Origin: Gemmatimonadota bacterium
GTDB taxonomy: Bacteria > Gemmatimonadota > Gemmatimonadetes > Longimicrobiales > Gaopeijiaceae
NCBI GenBank assembly: GCA_029863645.1
Contig: JAOTVA010000004.1
Span: forward strand, 1 to 64,000
DNA length: 64,000 bases
Reading direction: 5' to 3'
The notes below the pieces were generated by a model. That model was not told the DNA's origin. It ran no database searches and saw only the letters and a program-made list of their open reading frames with translations. The translations under genes were made by a program, and so were the position numbers. Positions 19,366 through 28,352 of this stretch are shown here, in pieces (the stretch's first letter is position 1; every line of letters begins with the position of its first letter).

Positions 19366-21617
19366 GGCCAATCCCTTTCGAGCTGCGCGTACCGGAGCAA
19401 TAGTTTCTTCTGTCCGACTTCATCGAAGTTGACGGTGACTTTCAGGTCGCGCCCAAAGCCGGAGATCTCCACCACGGAGCCGGATCCGAAGGTGTCGTGG
19501 AGGACCCGCTCGCCTTTCACGAATCGCGGGGCGTCCTGGTTCATACCGTATTCCGGATCGGGGTCTGGCTCGAAGTGAGATTCGCCCATCTCGTAGGCCC
19601 GAGGACGCCGGTGCGGCGTCTGGTGGCTCAGCGTGGATAAGCGCTTCGTACGACGCTCGTCGAGGAGCTGCTCCGGGATCGCATCCAGAAATGACGACTG
19701 GATGTTGTGCGTGAAGTCACCCGCGCGTCGGCGTTGCCGCGCCCACGAGAGGGCCAGCTTGTCCTCGGCCCGCGTGATGCCCACGTAGAACAGGCGGCGC
19801 TCCTCCTCCAGGGCATCGGCCGAGTCGTAGGCTCTCGTCAGAGGGAATAATCCCTCTTCCATCCCCGCGATGAAGACCACCGGAAACTCCAATCCCTTGG
19901 CGTTGTGCAGCGTCATCAGGGTAACGGCATCCGCCGACGGGTCCAGACGGTCTACGTCCGCGACGAGGGCGACCTGCTGCAGAAAGAGGTCCAGCTCGGT
20001 GAACGTGTCGATCTCGTCGTCGGCGCCGGCCACCAGCTCGGCATCGAAGTCGAGCGCCCCCGCAATGAGCTCCGCGACGTTTCTCCCGCGGTCCTCGCCG
20101 TCTGGCCCCTCCTCGTGGAGATGACGCATCAGGTCGAGGTCTTCGATGAGCTCCTCGAGCAGCTCCCCGATCCCGGCCTGCACCGCTCGGACGCTGAATC
20201 GCTGTATGAGCTCGGCGAAGCTTCTGAGGCCACGTGAGCCCGCGGCCCGGATATCGGGAGCCTCATCGGCTCTCGCCGCTGCCTCCAGCATCGACAGGCC
20301 TGCCCCGTCGGCCCAACGCCGTAGATGCTCGAGCGTCGTGAGCCCGACACCGCGCCGTGGGTAGTTCACGACCCGATCGAAGGCTACCTGGTCTCGAGGG
20401 TTGGACACCAGGCGTAGGTACCCCAACACGTCCTGGATCTCGCGGCGCTCGTAGAAGCGCACGCTTCCGACCACCTGGTAGGGTACTCCAGCGCGACGGA
20501 GCCCGTCCTCGAGCGCCCTCGCCTGTGCGTTCGTGCGGTACAGGACCGCCATCTCCCGGTACGCCAGGCCGGCCGTGGTCGTGATCCGCGCCTCCATCTC
20601 GTCGACGATCCAACGAGCCTCGTCGGCCTCGTCGAGCGCCTCGACCAACGTGATCGGCTCTCCGCCTTCGCGCTCGGTCCTGAGCGTCTTGCCCTTGCGG
20701 TTGACGTTCTCGGCGATCACTCGATTGGCCGCGTCCAGGATGTGCTGGCTCGACCTGTAGTTCCGCTCGAGCCGTACGGTCCGACCGCCGGGAAACGACT
20801 TCTCGAAGTCGAGAATGTTGTTGATGTCGGCACCGCGCCAACCGTAGATCGACTGATCATCGTCTCCCACGACCATCAGATTGTGGTGTGCGTCGGCCAT
20901 CAGCTCGACGAAGCGGAACTGGGCCCGGTTGGTATCCTGGTACTCGTCGACGAGGACGAACGAGAAGCGCTCCCGGTACCGTTCGAGAAGGTCCTGGTTG
21001 GCCTCCAGCAATTCGACTGGCTTCATCAGGAGATCGTCGAAGTCGAACGCGTTCTGGTGAGCGAGCGACTTCTGATACTCGGGATACACCCGCGCGACAT
21101 TCCGAATGAAGAAGTCGCGCGTGCCGTCGTTGTCTTCGACGAAAGTCTTGGCGTCGATCAATTGGTTCTTGGCGTTGCTGATCTCTGACCTCATGCCCTT
21201 CGGGCTCCATCGCTTCGGGTCGAGTCCTTCCGACTCGAGCACACCCTTCACGAGCCGCAGCGACTGGTCCGCGTCGAAAATGCTGAACGTCCGGTCCCAG
21301 CCCAGACGGTCCGCGTGGCGTCGGAGGAGGCGCGCGCCGATCGCGTGAAACGTCCCAACCCACATGCCCTTCGGGTCTCCGCCCAAGAGACGCCCGATGC
21401 GGTCGCGCATCTCACCCGCGGCCTTATTGGTGAACGTCACCGCCAGGATGCGGTCAGGTGAGACTCCATGCTCGTGGATCAGGTGGCACACCCTAGAGGT
21501 GAGCACCCGGGTCTTACCCGACCCCGCGCCGGCCAAGACGAGCATGGGGCCTTCGAAGTGGATGGTGGCCTCGAGCTGCTCGGGATTCAGACCGTCGAGG
21601 TGTGGCGCGTCAGGCAT
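19362..21617 (-). CDS. pcrA: UvrD/PcrA-type ATP-dependent DNA helicase
   Basis: The 751-residue superfamily 1A helicase has the Walker A VLAGAGSGKTRVLTSR near 34, the DEYQDTN Walker B motif near 222, and the QSIYGWRGAD motif III region. The late motifs VTLMTLHNAKGLEFPVVF and VGITRAEDKL are also present. The C-terminal 60 residues form the Tudor-like domain typical of PcrA (GERVLHDTFGSGSVVE). It acts in nucleotide excision and mismatch repair and removal of recombinase filaments. The ATG at 21617 overlaps the upstream kinase gene by 8 bases. The choice between the names uvrD and pcrA rests on that C-terminal domain. Confidence 0.93.
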   Translation of the reverse strand: MPDAPHLDGLNPEQLEATIHFEGPMLVLAGAGSGKTRVLTSRVCHLIHEHGVSPDRILAVTFTNKAAGEMRDRIGRLLGGDPKGMWVGTFHAIGARLLRRHADRLGWDRTFSIFDADQSLRLVKGVLESEGLDPKRWSPKGMRSEISNAKNQLIDAKTFVEDNDGTRDFFIRNVARVYPEYQKSLAHQNAFDFDDLLMKPVELLEANQDLLERYRERFSFVLVDEYQDTNRAQFRFVELMADAHHNLMVVGDDDQSIYGWRGADINNILDFEKSFPGGRTVRLERNYRSSQHILDAANRVIAENVNRKGKTLRTEREGGEPITLVEALDEADEARWIVDEMEARITTTAGLAYREMAVLYRTNAQARALEDGLRRAGVPYQVVGSVRFYERREIQDVLGYLRLVSNPRDQVAFDRVVNYPRRGVGLTTLEHLRRWADGAGLSMLEAAARADEAPDIRAAGSRGLRSFAELIQRFSVRAVQAGIGELLEELIEDLDLMRHLHEEGPDGEDRGRNVAELIAGALDFDAELVAGADDEIDTFTELDLFLQQVALVADVDRLDPSADAVTLMTLHNAKGLEFPVVFIAGMEEGLFPLTRAYDSADALEEERRLFYVGITRAEDKLALSWARQRRRAGDFTHNIQSSFLDAIPEQLLDERRTKRLSTLSHQTPHRRPRAYEMGESHFEPDPDPEYGMNQDAPRFVKGERVLHDTFGSGSVVEISGFGRDLKVTVNFDEVGQKKLLLRYAQLERDWP

Positions 21618-22791
21618 CGGCAGCCGGAAGGCGAATCTGGATCGTGGTGCCCTCTTCGGTCTCAAGGAGCTCGATCCGACCGGAGTGAACGCCCTCGACG
21701 ATGCGACGAGAGAGCGCCAGTCCCACGCCCCAACCTCCGGACTTCGAGCTCACTCCAGGCTCGAAGATCTTGGCTCGAATCTCAGGAGGTACCCCGGGCC
21801 CGGTGTCTCGGATGCGGACACTGACCCACTTCCCTCCGACGTAGCGAGCGTAGATCGTGATCTTGCCGCCCCGGCCCGCCAAAGCGTCCAGTGCGTTCTT
21901 CACGACGTTTTCGAGCGCCCAGAACAGCAATACTTCGTTCCCCTTCACTCGGGGCAGGCCCGGCGGGATGTCCACGACCAGATCGACGCCCTTCTTCGTA
22001 AGGCGCGGGATACGCGCGGCGAGATAGTGCTCGAGATCACGGACGACCTGCCGTACCGAGAGGCTCTCTAGGTCTGGCTCGGTGCCTATGAGTTCGAACC
22101 GATGACTCACGCGCTCGAGCCGCTCCAAGTCTTCCTCGATCGACGAAGCGATCTCCGCATCCTGAACGTCCCCGGGACGCTCCTCGCGCGGCAGCCGCAG
22201 GACCTCTAGCCAACCCTGCAGCGAGGAGAGTGGCGTGCCGAGCTGGTGTGCCAACTCGCGGGCCATGGCCGTCCAGGCGCGCTCCCCTTCGGCCCGCCTC
22301 TGGGTCTGGACGACGAGGAGTCCCACGATGATGGTCAGCATGAGCCCGCCCACCTGGAGCCAGGGAATCCACACGAGGCGGCGGACGGCGGGCGTCTGCC
22401 CATAGTGGATGTGGATGAAGTTGGGGTCCCCGACCGGTGGATTGACCGCGTCGAGGCGGCTCACATAGGTCCTGATCTCTTCCTGGCCCTGCGGCGTACG
22501 CTCGTCGACCTCGAACGGAAGGTTGGAGTGCGCGATCACCGTGTCGCCCGGCCCCATCACGACGAGCGGGACTTCGGTCTCTACGACCATCGTCTGCAGA
22601 TTGAGAAGCGCCTGCGTCTCCCGCGTTTGATTCTGCGCTAGGAGTCCCTCCTGGACCTCCGCGAAGATGCGCGACAGGAGAACGGCATTCTCTTCGACGC
22701 GTTGGACGATCTGCTGCGTGTAGACGAGCCACCATCCCAGCAGCAACGCGAGGACCGTCACCAGCGCGACGGGCCACTTGATGCGAATCAT
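21610..22791 (-). CDS. Membrane sensor histidine kinase
   Basis: The 393-residue kinase has a membrane helix at about 8-25, an extracytoplasmic sensor domain of about 115 residues, and a second helix at about 143-163. A dimerisation domain has the H-box MARELAHQLGTPLSSLQGW, with His182 as likely phosphoacceptor. The ATPase domain is complete (WALENVVKNALDAL N-box, DTGPGVP, GGWGVGLALSRR). No HAMP or PAS domain is evident. It sits inside a housekeeping operon, 10 bases after serS and overlapping pcrA, with no response regulator beside it. The receiver-only regulator at 24860-25255 is the nearest candidate partner. Confidence 0.9.
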   Translation of the reverse strand: MIRIKWPVALVTVLALLLGWWLVYTQQIVQRVEENAVLLSRIFAEVQEGLLAQNQTRETQALLNLQTMVVETEVPLVVMGPGDTVIAHSNLPFEVDERTPQGQEEIRTYVSRLDAVNPPVGDPNFIHIHYGQTPAVRRLVWIPWLQVGGLMLTIIVGLLVVQTQRRAEGERAWTAMARELAHQLGTPLSSLQGWLEVLRLPREERPGDVQDAEIASSIEEDLERLERVSHRFELIGTEPDLESLSVRQVVRDLEHYLAARIPRLTKKGVDLVVDIPPGLPRVKGNEVLLFWALENVVKNALDALAGRGGKITIYARYVGGKWVSVRIRDTGPGVPPEIRAKIFEPGVSSKSGGWGVGLALSRRIVEGVHSGRIELLETEEGTTIQIRLPAADA

Positions 22792-22801
22792 GGCTCCTCG
22801 T

Positions 22802-24082
22802 CTAGATCGGCGCGGTCAGGCGGTCCGTCCCAACGTACCGATGGAGGGGCTCGGGAAGCGAGACCGAACCGCCCTCTTCCTGGTGAGTCTCGAGGAGGGC
22901 GGCCATCACCCGGGGTAAGGCGAGCGCCGATCCGTTCAGCGTATGCACGTACTCCGGCTTCTCGGACTGATGCCTGCGGAAGCGCAGACCTGCGCGCCTG
23001 GCCTGGTAGTCCGTGCACGTCGTACAGCTCGATACCTCGAGCCACTGCTCGACACCCGGAGCCCAAACCTCCAGGTCGTATGTCTTCGCTCCGCTCAGCC
23101 CCAGGTCACCAGTGGCGAGGAGCAGGCGCCGGTACCGGAGGCCAAGGCGCTGCAGGAGTACTTCCGCATGGCCCGTAAGCTCCTCGAGCGCATCGACGCT
23201 GTTCTCGGGCAACTCGTACCTCACGAGCTCGACTTTGTCGAACTGATGGACGCGCAGAAGCCCTCTGGTGTCCTTCCCGGCCGCCCCGGCCTCGCGACGA
23301 AAGCACGGCGTGTATGCCGTGTATCGCACCGGAAGGTCCTCGAGTGTTAGCATCTCGCCGCGATGAAGGTTCGTGACAGGAACCTCCGCCGTGGGGATGA
23401 GCCACAGGTCGTCTCGCTCGGTCTGATAAGACTCTTCGGCGAATTTCGGCAGCTGACCGGTGCCGATCATCGACTCCTCAGTGACCAGATAGGGAACGCG
23501 CAGCTCCGTGTAGCCGTGTTCGGTGGTATGCACATCGAGGAAGAAGTCGATGAGCCCACGCTGCAGACGAGCTCCCAGGCCGCGAAGGACCGGAAAGCCC
23601 GAACCGGCGATGCGCGCCCCGCCGGCCAGGTCGAGTATGCCCAATCGTTCTCCGACGTCCCAGTGGGGAGCTCGGTCGAACCCCACCTCCGGGGTTTCAC
23701 CCCATTCGGCGACGACCTCGTTCGCTTCTTCTCCCCCCGCTGGCACGTCCCCCAAGGGCGTGTTGGGGATGATGAGAAGAGCGTTCTCGATCTCCTCGTC
23801 GCACGCGCGGACGACCTCATCGAGCTTCGCGATCTCGTCGCCGACGGCTTTCGTGCGGGCGATGAGCTCAGAGGCATCCCCTCCCTCGCGCTTCAACTCC
23901 CCGACCCTCTTTGACGCCTCGTTGCGCTGCGCCTTCAAGTCGTTCACTTGGGTCAGTGCGTCCCGACGCTCCACATCCCGTGCCAAGATGCGGTCGATCG
24001 CTTCGGGGAGACCGGGGTCCCTGGTAGCGAGCGCTGCCTTGGTCGCGTCGGGTTCCTGACGGAGCCGGCGGAGGTCCAGCAT
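22802..24082 (-). CDS. serS: Seryl-tRNA synthetase
   Basis: The 426-residue class II synthetase has the N-terminal antiparallel coiled coil (about 25-110) that grips the long arm of tRNA(Ser). Motif 2 appears as CFRREAGAAGKDTRG with HQFDKVEL, and motif 3 as LNGSALALPRVMAALLE. The ATG at 24082 gives the family N-terminus MLDLRRLRQEP and overlaps the previous stop as TGATG; a GTG lies just upstream at 24085. Confidence 0.97.
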   Translation of the reverse strand: MLDLRRLRQEPDATKAALATRDPGLPEAIDRILARDVERRDALTQVNDLKAQRNEASKRVGELKREGGDASELIARTKAVGDEIAKLDEVVRACDEEIENALLIIPNTPLGDVPAGGEEANEVVAEWGETPEVGFDRAPHWDVGERLGILDLAGGARIAGSGFPVLRGLGARLQRGLIDFFLDVHTTEHGYTELRVPYLVTEESMIGTGQLPKFAEESYQTERDDLWLIPTAEVPVTNLHRGEMLTLEDLPVRYTAYTPCFRREAGAAGKDTRGLLRVHQFDKVELVRYELPENSVDALEELTGHAEVLLQRLGLRYRRLLLATGDLGLSGAKTYDLEVWAPGVEQWLEVSSCTTCTDYQARRAGLRFRRHQSEKPEYVHTLNGSALALPRVMAALLETHQEEGGSVSLPEPLHRYVGTDRLTAPI

Positions 24083-24666
24083 CACTCGGGCGGGATCAAA
24101 TCGCGGCTGTTACAGATCGGGCTGGTGATGTATCTGAACGTGAGGATCCCGTTGGGCACGTCGATGACCAGCGGCTCCATCTTGCCGTAGTACGAACAGG
24201 TGGAGTTGAACGAGCCCGGCCGGAGATTGGTCCGAATGACGTAGATCGTTCCCGCGACGACAGGCACAGGGTCGTCCGCCTCGTAGAGCAGGGTATCAGC
24301 AGGCGCCTCCACGACATCGCCATACGCGGTCGCGGGTAGCACCGCGATGCGTGCTCTCGAGGTGATGCCCAACGCGCCCGGTGGCAGCAGCACGAGCGAC
24401 CCGCCTTGAGTGTCCAACGCGGCGTCCCAGAAGCCTGTGGCGGACGGCAGCTCGATGGCGATCGCGCGGCCGTCGGCGAAGCTGAATCCGGACTCGATGT
24501 TAAGCTCGGGGCGAGCGAGCGAGTAGATCTGCGCCGTGTCCGGCGCGTCGCTCCAGCGGAACGCGAAAGGGTCGTCCCCACAGGCGGTCAGCGAAATCGT
24601 GAGCGCCGCCAGGGCCGCCGTGACTCGGGGGGCCTTCCATCGCTCGTGAACGAGGTGCTTCGTCAA
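24082..24666 (-). CDS. Predicted lipoprotein of unknown function
   Basis: The product (about 194 residues from a TTG at 24666) begins with a basic N-region and hydrophobic core ending in a lipobox SLTAC with a Cys that would be lipidated. A good ribosome binding site, AGGGGAG, lies 10 bases upstream of the TTG. The open frame runs on to another TTG at 24735 but that would give an overlong signal sequence. The mature part is mainly beta-rich, with two Cys near the end (STCSYYGK and SPICNSRDL). No family is recognised. It overlaps serS and is the first gene of the operon. Confidence 0.65.
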   Translation of the reverse strand: MTKHLVHERWKAPRVTAALAALTISLTACGDDPFAFRWSDAPDTAQIYSLARPELNIESGFSFADGRAIAIELPSATGFWDAALDTQGGSLVLLPPGALGITSRARIAVLPATAYGDVVEAPADTLLYEADDPVPVVAGTIYVIRTNLRPGSFNSTCSYYGKMEPLVIDVPNGILTFRYITSPICNSRDLIPPE

Positions 24667-24757
24667 AGGCTTGGGATCTCCCCTGGGGAGCCGAGAAAGG
24701 AGCACGAACTTGTCTGGACGGGACGCGAGGGTCAAGCCCGGAAAGTCGCGTAGTTAC

Positions 24758-24786
24758 TTGACTTTACCCCATATCACGGGTAGGTT
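24758..24786 (+). promoter_or_regulatory. Predicted sigma-70 promoter of the receiver/manC operon
   Basis: TTGACT at 24758-24763 is separated by exactly 17 bases from TAGGTT at 24781-24786. It lies 73 bases ahead of the GTG of the receiver-only regulator and inside the 193-base divergent gap. The -35 matches consensus at five of six positions, the -10 at three. Confidence 0.5.
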
Positions 24787-24859
24787 CCGCGCGCGTTGCT
24801 GGCGGGTCCTGGCGCCCGCCGAGGCCGGTCGGCCGATGGCCCTTCCTCCGAGGTAAGCG

Positions 24860-25255
24860 GTGCCCGACGACCCAGCCCATTCCACAGGGGGGCGCATCCT
24901 CGTCGTCGACGATGAGCCACACATTCGGCGAATCCTCACGGCGCTCCTGGGCATGGAAGGCTTCGAGGTGAAGCTCGCCCGCGATGGCACCGAAGGACTC
25001 CGGGTCTGGAAGAGCGGCACGTTCGATCTGATCATCCTCGATCTCATCATGCCGGGGGCGAGCGGGCTGGAGGTCTTGGCCAAGATCCGTAGCGATCCCG
25101 ACCGGGGCTCGACCCCCGTGATCATTCTCACGGCAAAGGGTCAGGACACCGACCGACAGGCTGCGCTGGCCGGCGGAGCGGACGATTTCCTGACCAAACC
25201 GTTCAGCCCCAAGAAGCTCGTAGCGCGCATCCGTGAGATCCTCGGTGAGCGCTGA
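24860..25255 (+). CDS. Receiver-only response regulator
   Basis: The 131-residue protein is a single receiver domain (CheY-like) with no output domain. The acidic pocket is in ILVVDDEPHIRR, the phosphoacceptor is Asp61 in LIILDLIMPGASGLE, and the conserved Lys is in DDFLTKPFSPKKL. The GTG at 24860 has GAGG seven bases upstream. It overlaps manC by 11 bases. It may relay signal from the kinase at 21610-22791, coded about 2 kb away on the opposite strand; this is inference. Confidence 0.9.
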   Translation: MPDDPAHSTGGRILVVDDEPHIRRILTALLGMEGFEVKLARDGTEGLRVWKSGTFDLIILDLIMPGASGLEVLAKIRSDPDRGSTPVIILTAKGQDTDRQAALAGGADDFLTKPFSPKKLVARIREILGER

Positions 25256-26291
25256 GGCTCACGTTTGGGTCGTTGTCCTGGCCGGCGGCGTCGGCTCGCG
25301 TTTCTGGCCCGTGAGCACGCCGGAGCGGCCTAAGCAGCTCCTCCCGCTCGCGAGCGAGCGTCCTCTCATCGCCGACACGATCGAGCGGGCACGCGCACTG
25401 GCTCCCGACGAGCGGATCCGGATTCTTGCCGGAGAACACCTGGCCGATCCGTTCCGCGGAGCGTTGAGCGACCTCTCCGACGATAGCTACTGGATCGAAC
25501 CGCGCGCGCGCGGCACGGGCCCCGTACTGGCGTGGGCCGCCCAACGCCTCGTCGAGCTGGACCCGGAGGCCGTAATGGTTTCCCTACATGCCGACCACCT
25601 CATCGAGCCGATCGACGCCTTTCGCGAAACCGTCGACGCCGCGGTGGCTGTGGCCACGCAAGAGGAGGTGCTCGTGTGCGTCGGCGCCGTGCCCGACCGG
25701 GTCGAGACCGGATACGGGCACGTCGAGCCTGGCGCGGTCCTGGACAGTGGGGGCGACGTGCCCGCCTATCGCGTGGCTGCCTTCCACGAGAAGCCGGACG
25801 CAGAAACGGCCCGGCGTTACGTCGAGGCTGGATGTTTCTGGAATACCGGAATCTTCGTGTGGAAGGCCTCGGTTCTCCTGGAGGAGATCCAACGCCATGC
25901 CCCCGAACTCGCACGGCACCTCCCACTCCTCGAGCAGAGCGACCAGGCCTTCTTCGACGCAGTCCCGGTCAGCGTGATCGATCGTGCAGTGATGGAGCGA
26001 AGCGAGCGGGCAGCGACGGTGGCGGCCACGTTCACCTGGGACGACGTGGGCAACTGGGAGGCTCTGTCACGTTCCAAGCGGCCCGACGCGCACGGAAATG
26101 TTACCGTGGGGGATGCACAGTTGGTCGAAGCCCGGGGCAATGTGGTGTTCGCCGAGGAGGGCTCGGTGGTGCTCTTCGGCACCGAAGACCTGGTCGTCGT
26201 GAGAACCGGCGAGACGACACTGGTGATGCCCCGCGAGCGGGCGGGGGAACTCAAGTTGCTCCTAGCCGCGTTGGAGCGCGAACGCCCTTGA
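25245..26291 (+). CDS. manC: Mannose-1-phosphate guanylyltransferase
   Basis: The 348-residue enzyme makes GDP-mannose from GTP and mannose-1-phosphate. The signature VLAGGVGSRFWPVSTPERPKQ is at about 8-28, with HADHLI and CFWNTGIFVWK further on. The C-terminal mannose-6-phosphate isomerase domain of longer ManC proteins is absent, so it is the short monofunctional type. The GTG at 25245 is used here; another in-frame GTG at 25233 is possible, and both overlap the regulator gene. Confidence 0.92.
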   Translation: MSAEAHVWVVVLAGGVGSRFWPVSTPERPKQLLPLASERPLIADTIERARALAPDERIRILAGEHLADPFRGALSDLSDDSYWIEPRARGTGPVLAWAAQRLVELDPEAVMVSLHADHLIEPIDAFRETVDAAVAVATQEEVLVCVGAVPDRVETGYGHVEPGAVLDSGGDVPAYRVAAFHEKPDAETARRYVEAGCFWNTGIFVWKASVLLEEIQRHAPELARHLPLLEQSDQAFFDAVPVSVIDRAVMERSERAATVAATFTWDDVGNWEALSRSKRPDAHGNVTVGDAQLVEARGNVVFAEEGSVVLFGTEDLVVVRTGETTLVMPRERAGELKLLLAALERERP

Positions 26292-27514
26292 GCGCCCTCC
26301 GCCTCTTCCTGTTCGACGACCGGCGCGCCCGCAGATGGGCGCCGTTCACGCTGACCCGACCGGTGGGAGAACTGCTCTTCGGATGTCTCACCCTTCGCGA
26401 GCGGGCCGAACGGTGCTTCGGCACGCCCTGCGAGGGACATCTTTCTCGGAGCGCCCTTCGCGGGTTCGACGAACCCGGCGCCGCACCGACGGTGGGGCTC
26501 GACGACGTAGGAACCCGCGGCACCCGCATCCTGCTCTCGAGCCGGGCGGCGCTGAGGCTCGGAACCGTGGAGGTTCCTGAACACCCGTCACGTCTGATTG
26601 TGGACGGAGAAGTGGCCGGCTGGATCCTTCCGGACGGTGCTTCCCTCCCCTCCGAACTGTGGTTGAGGGACCCCGACGCCGCCACGACCGAGCTGGGGCA
26701 AGCGCTGGAGATACCCGGTACCCTGCTCGCCCGGCCCTGGGACCTCGTCGCGCAGAACGCCGACTGCATTCTCCACGACTTTGAATCCCTCTGGGAAGAG
26801 TCCGGTGACGTCGAGGGCGTCATTCGCGTCGGGGACGGCGCTATCTCTCTGGGTGACGGTGCGGTGATCGAGCCCGGCGTCTACGTCGACACCCGGGGCG
26901 GCCCGGTCCGGCTCGCATCAGGCGCTCGGGTGGAGGGTCCGGCGAGGCTGATCGGCCCGCTCTTCGTGGGTGCCGGGTCCCGCATCCTGGGGGGGCACGT
27001 CGGAACCTCGTCGATCGGTCCCATCTGCATCGTGCGCGGCGAAGTCGCGGACTGCGTCATGCTGGGCTACGTGAACAAGGCTCACGACGGGTACATCGGA
27101 CACGCGCTGCTCGGGCGCTGGGTCAACCTTGGCGCATATACGACCAACTCGGACCTCAAGAACAACTATCGACCGGTGAGGGTGTGGACGCCCGATGGCG
27201 ACCTCGACACAGGGCTCCTCAAGGTCGGCTGCTTCCTCGGTGACCACGTGAAGACAGGGATCGGCACCGTATTGAACACCGGCACGGTATTGGGGGCTGG
27301 AAGCAACGTGTTCGGAGGAGTCATGCCACCGAGCGCCGTACCGCCTTTCAGCTGGGGATCCGGATCGGATCTGGGGAACCACGACCTGGGTAAGTTCCTG
27401 TCGACCGCAGCGCACGCGATGAACCGCCGCGGCCAAGAACTCACGCCAGGGGTACGTCGAGTCCTGGAGGAGGGGTGGGAGGCCACTGCGGGACGGCGCG
27501 CCCAGGGGACATGA
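26288..27514 (+). CDS. Alternative GlmU-like sugar nucleotidyltransferase with left-handed beta-helix
   Basis: The 408-residue product begins RLFLFDDRRARRWAPFTLTR and PVGELLFGCLTLRERAER, matching the family annotated as alternative bacterial GlmU (putative UDP-GlcNAc diphosphorylase / glucosamine-1-phosphate acetyltransferase). Hexapeptide repeats of a left-handed beta-helix begin near residue 180 and run to about 340, with the NKAHDGYIGH and KVGCFLGDHVKTGIG strands. The start is a TTG at 26288, overlapping the manC stop as TTGA. The long open frame upstream is a shadow of manC. The exact sugar is not certain. Confidence 0.8.
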   Translation: MSALRLFLFDDRRARRWAPFTLTRPVGELLFGCLTLRERAERCFGTPCEGHLSRSALRGFDEPGAAPTVGLDDVGTRGTRILLSSRAALRLGTVEVPEHPSRLIVDGEVAGWILPDGASLPSELWLRDPDAATTELGQALEIPGTLLARPWDLVAQNADCILHDFESLWEESGDVEGVIRVGDGAISLGDGAVIEPGVYVDTRGGPVRLASGARVEGPARLIGPLFVGAGSRILGGHVGTSSIGPICIVRGEVADCVMLGYVNKAHDGYIGHALLGRWVNLGAYTTNSDLKNNYRPVRVWTPDGDLDTGLLKVGCFLGDHVKTGIGTVLNTGTVLGAGSNVFGGVMPPSAVPPFSWGSGSDLGNHDLGKFLSTAAHAMNRRGQELTPGVRRVLEEGWEATAGRRAQGT

Positions 27515-27530
27515 CGGCCCGGACCGCCTG

Positions 27531-28352
27531 GTGAAGGTCGCGGTGCTCGGCAGCGGTAGCGCCGGCAACTCGGTGCTCGTTTGCGCAGGCGAAACGCGCA
27601 TCCTGATCGACGCGGGTTTCAGCGCGCGGTCGCTAGCCGATCGACTCGACCGGCTCGACATCTCAGCTGACTCCATCACGGGCATCGTCGTCACGCACGA
27701 TCACGGCGATCACACCCGGGGCATGGGCATCTTCGCCCGTCGACACGGAACGCCGCTCCACCTGACGGATCGCACGCGCGAAGCCTGCGCCAAGCTTCTC
27801 ACTGGCGATGAAGAGGTCCTCGAGTACCGGCCAGGGGTCGCCTTTTCGATTCGAAATCTCCGCATCGACTCGTTCTACACGGTCCACGATGCCGCCGACC
27901 CTGTCGGCATCAGCGTGGTCGACGAGCGGAGCGGCCTCCGGGTCGGCGTGGCCACGGACCTTGGACGCCCCACGGCACAGATTCGTCACGCGCTCTCCGG
28001 CTGCGACCTCTTGGTGCTCGAGGCGAACCACGACGACGTCATGCTGCGTACGGGTCCCTACCCGGCCGCCGTGAAGCAACGGATCGCGTCCAGCCACGGC
28101 CACCTGTCCAACCGGGCCGCGGCCCGACTCGCGCTCGAACTCATGCATCCGAGACTCGCGGGGGTCGTCTTGGCACACCTCTCGCGGGAGTGCAACCGCC
28201 CGTTTCTCGCCGAGCGCGTCGTGGGGGACGCGCTTCGCAAGGCCGGGTGGAAGGGCCATCTGGAGGTGGCCACTCAGGAGCGCCCTACTGAACTCCTGGA
28301 CGTCGAGGAACTGAGGTATCGCGCCGGACCGATCCAGCTGACCCTGCTCTAG
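27531..28352 (+). CDS. YycJ/WalJ-like metallo-beta-lactamase-fold hydrolase
   Basis: The 273-residue protein begins VAVLGSGSAGNSVLVCAG, typical of YycJ/WalJ. The metal motif THDHGDH has His56, His58, Asp60 and His61, and a late GHLSNRAAARLALEL segment carries another metal histidine. Family members are thought to be nucleases or phosphodiesterases linked to cell-wall regulation or repair. It starts with GTG at 27531, 16 bases after the GlmU-like gene. Its TAG stop interlocks with the rseP stop on the other strand through the shared CTAG. Confidence 0.85.
   Translation: MKVAVLGSGSAGNSVLVCAGETRILIDAGFSARSLADRLDRLDISADSITGIVVTHDHGDHTRGMGIFARRHGTPLHLTDRTREACAKLLTGDEEVLEYRPGVAFSIRNLRIDSFYTVHDAADPVGISVVDERSGLRVGVATDLGRPTAQIRHALSGCDLLVLEANHDDVMLRTGPYPAAVKQRIASSHGHLSNRAAARLALELMHPRLAGVVLAHLSRECNRPFLAERVVGDALRKAGWKGHLEVATQERPTELLDVEELRYRAGPIQLTLL

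Noticed and set aside
18062..19432. 456-residue plus-strand open frame across gatA and gatC
   Set aside because: It is antisense to two well conserved genes and shows no domain.
25532..26287. The first 252 codons of the long frame that ends in the GlmU-like gene
   Set aside because: They overlap manC in another frame and give Arg/Gly-rich low-complexity sequence; the conserved protein begins at the TTG at 26288.
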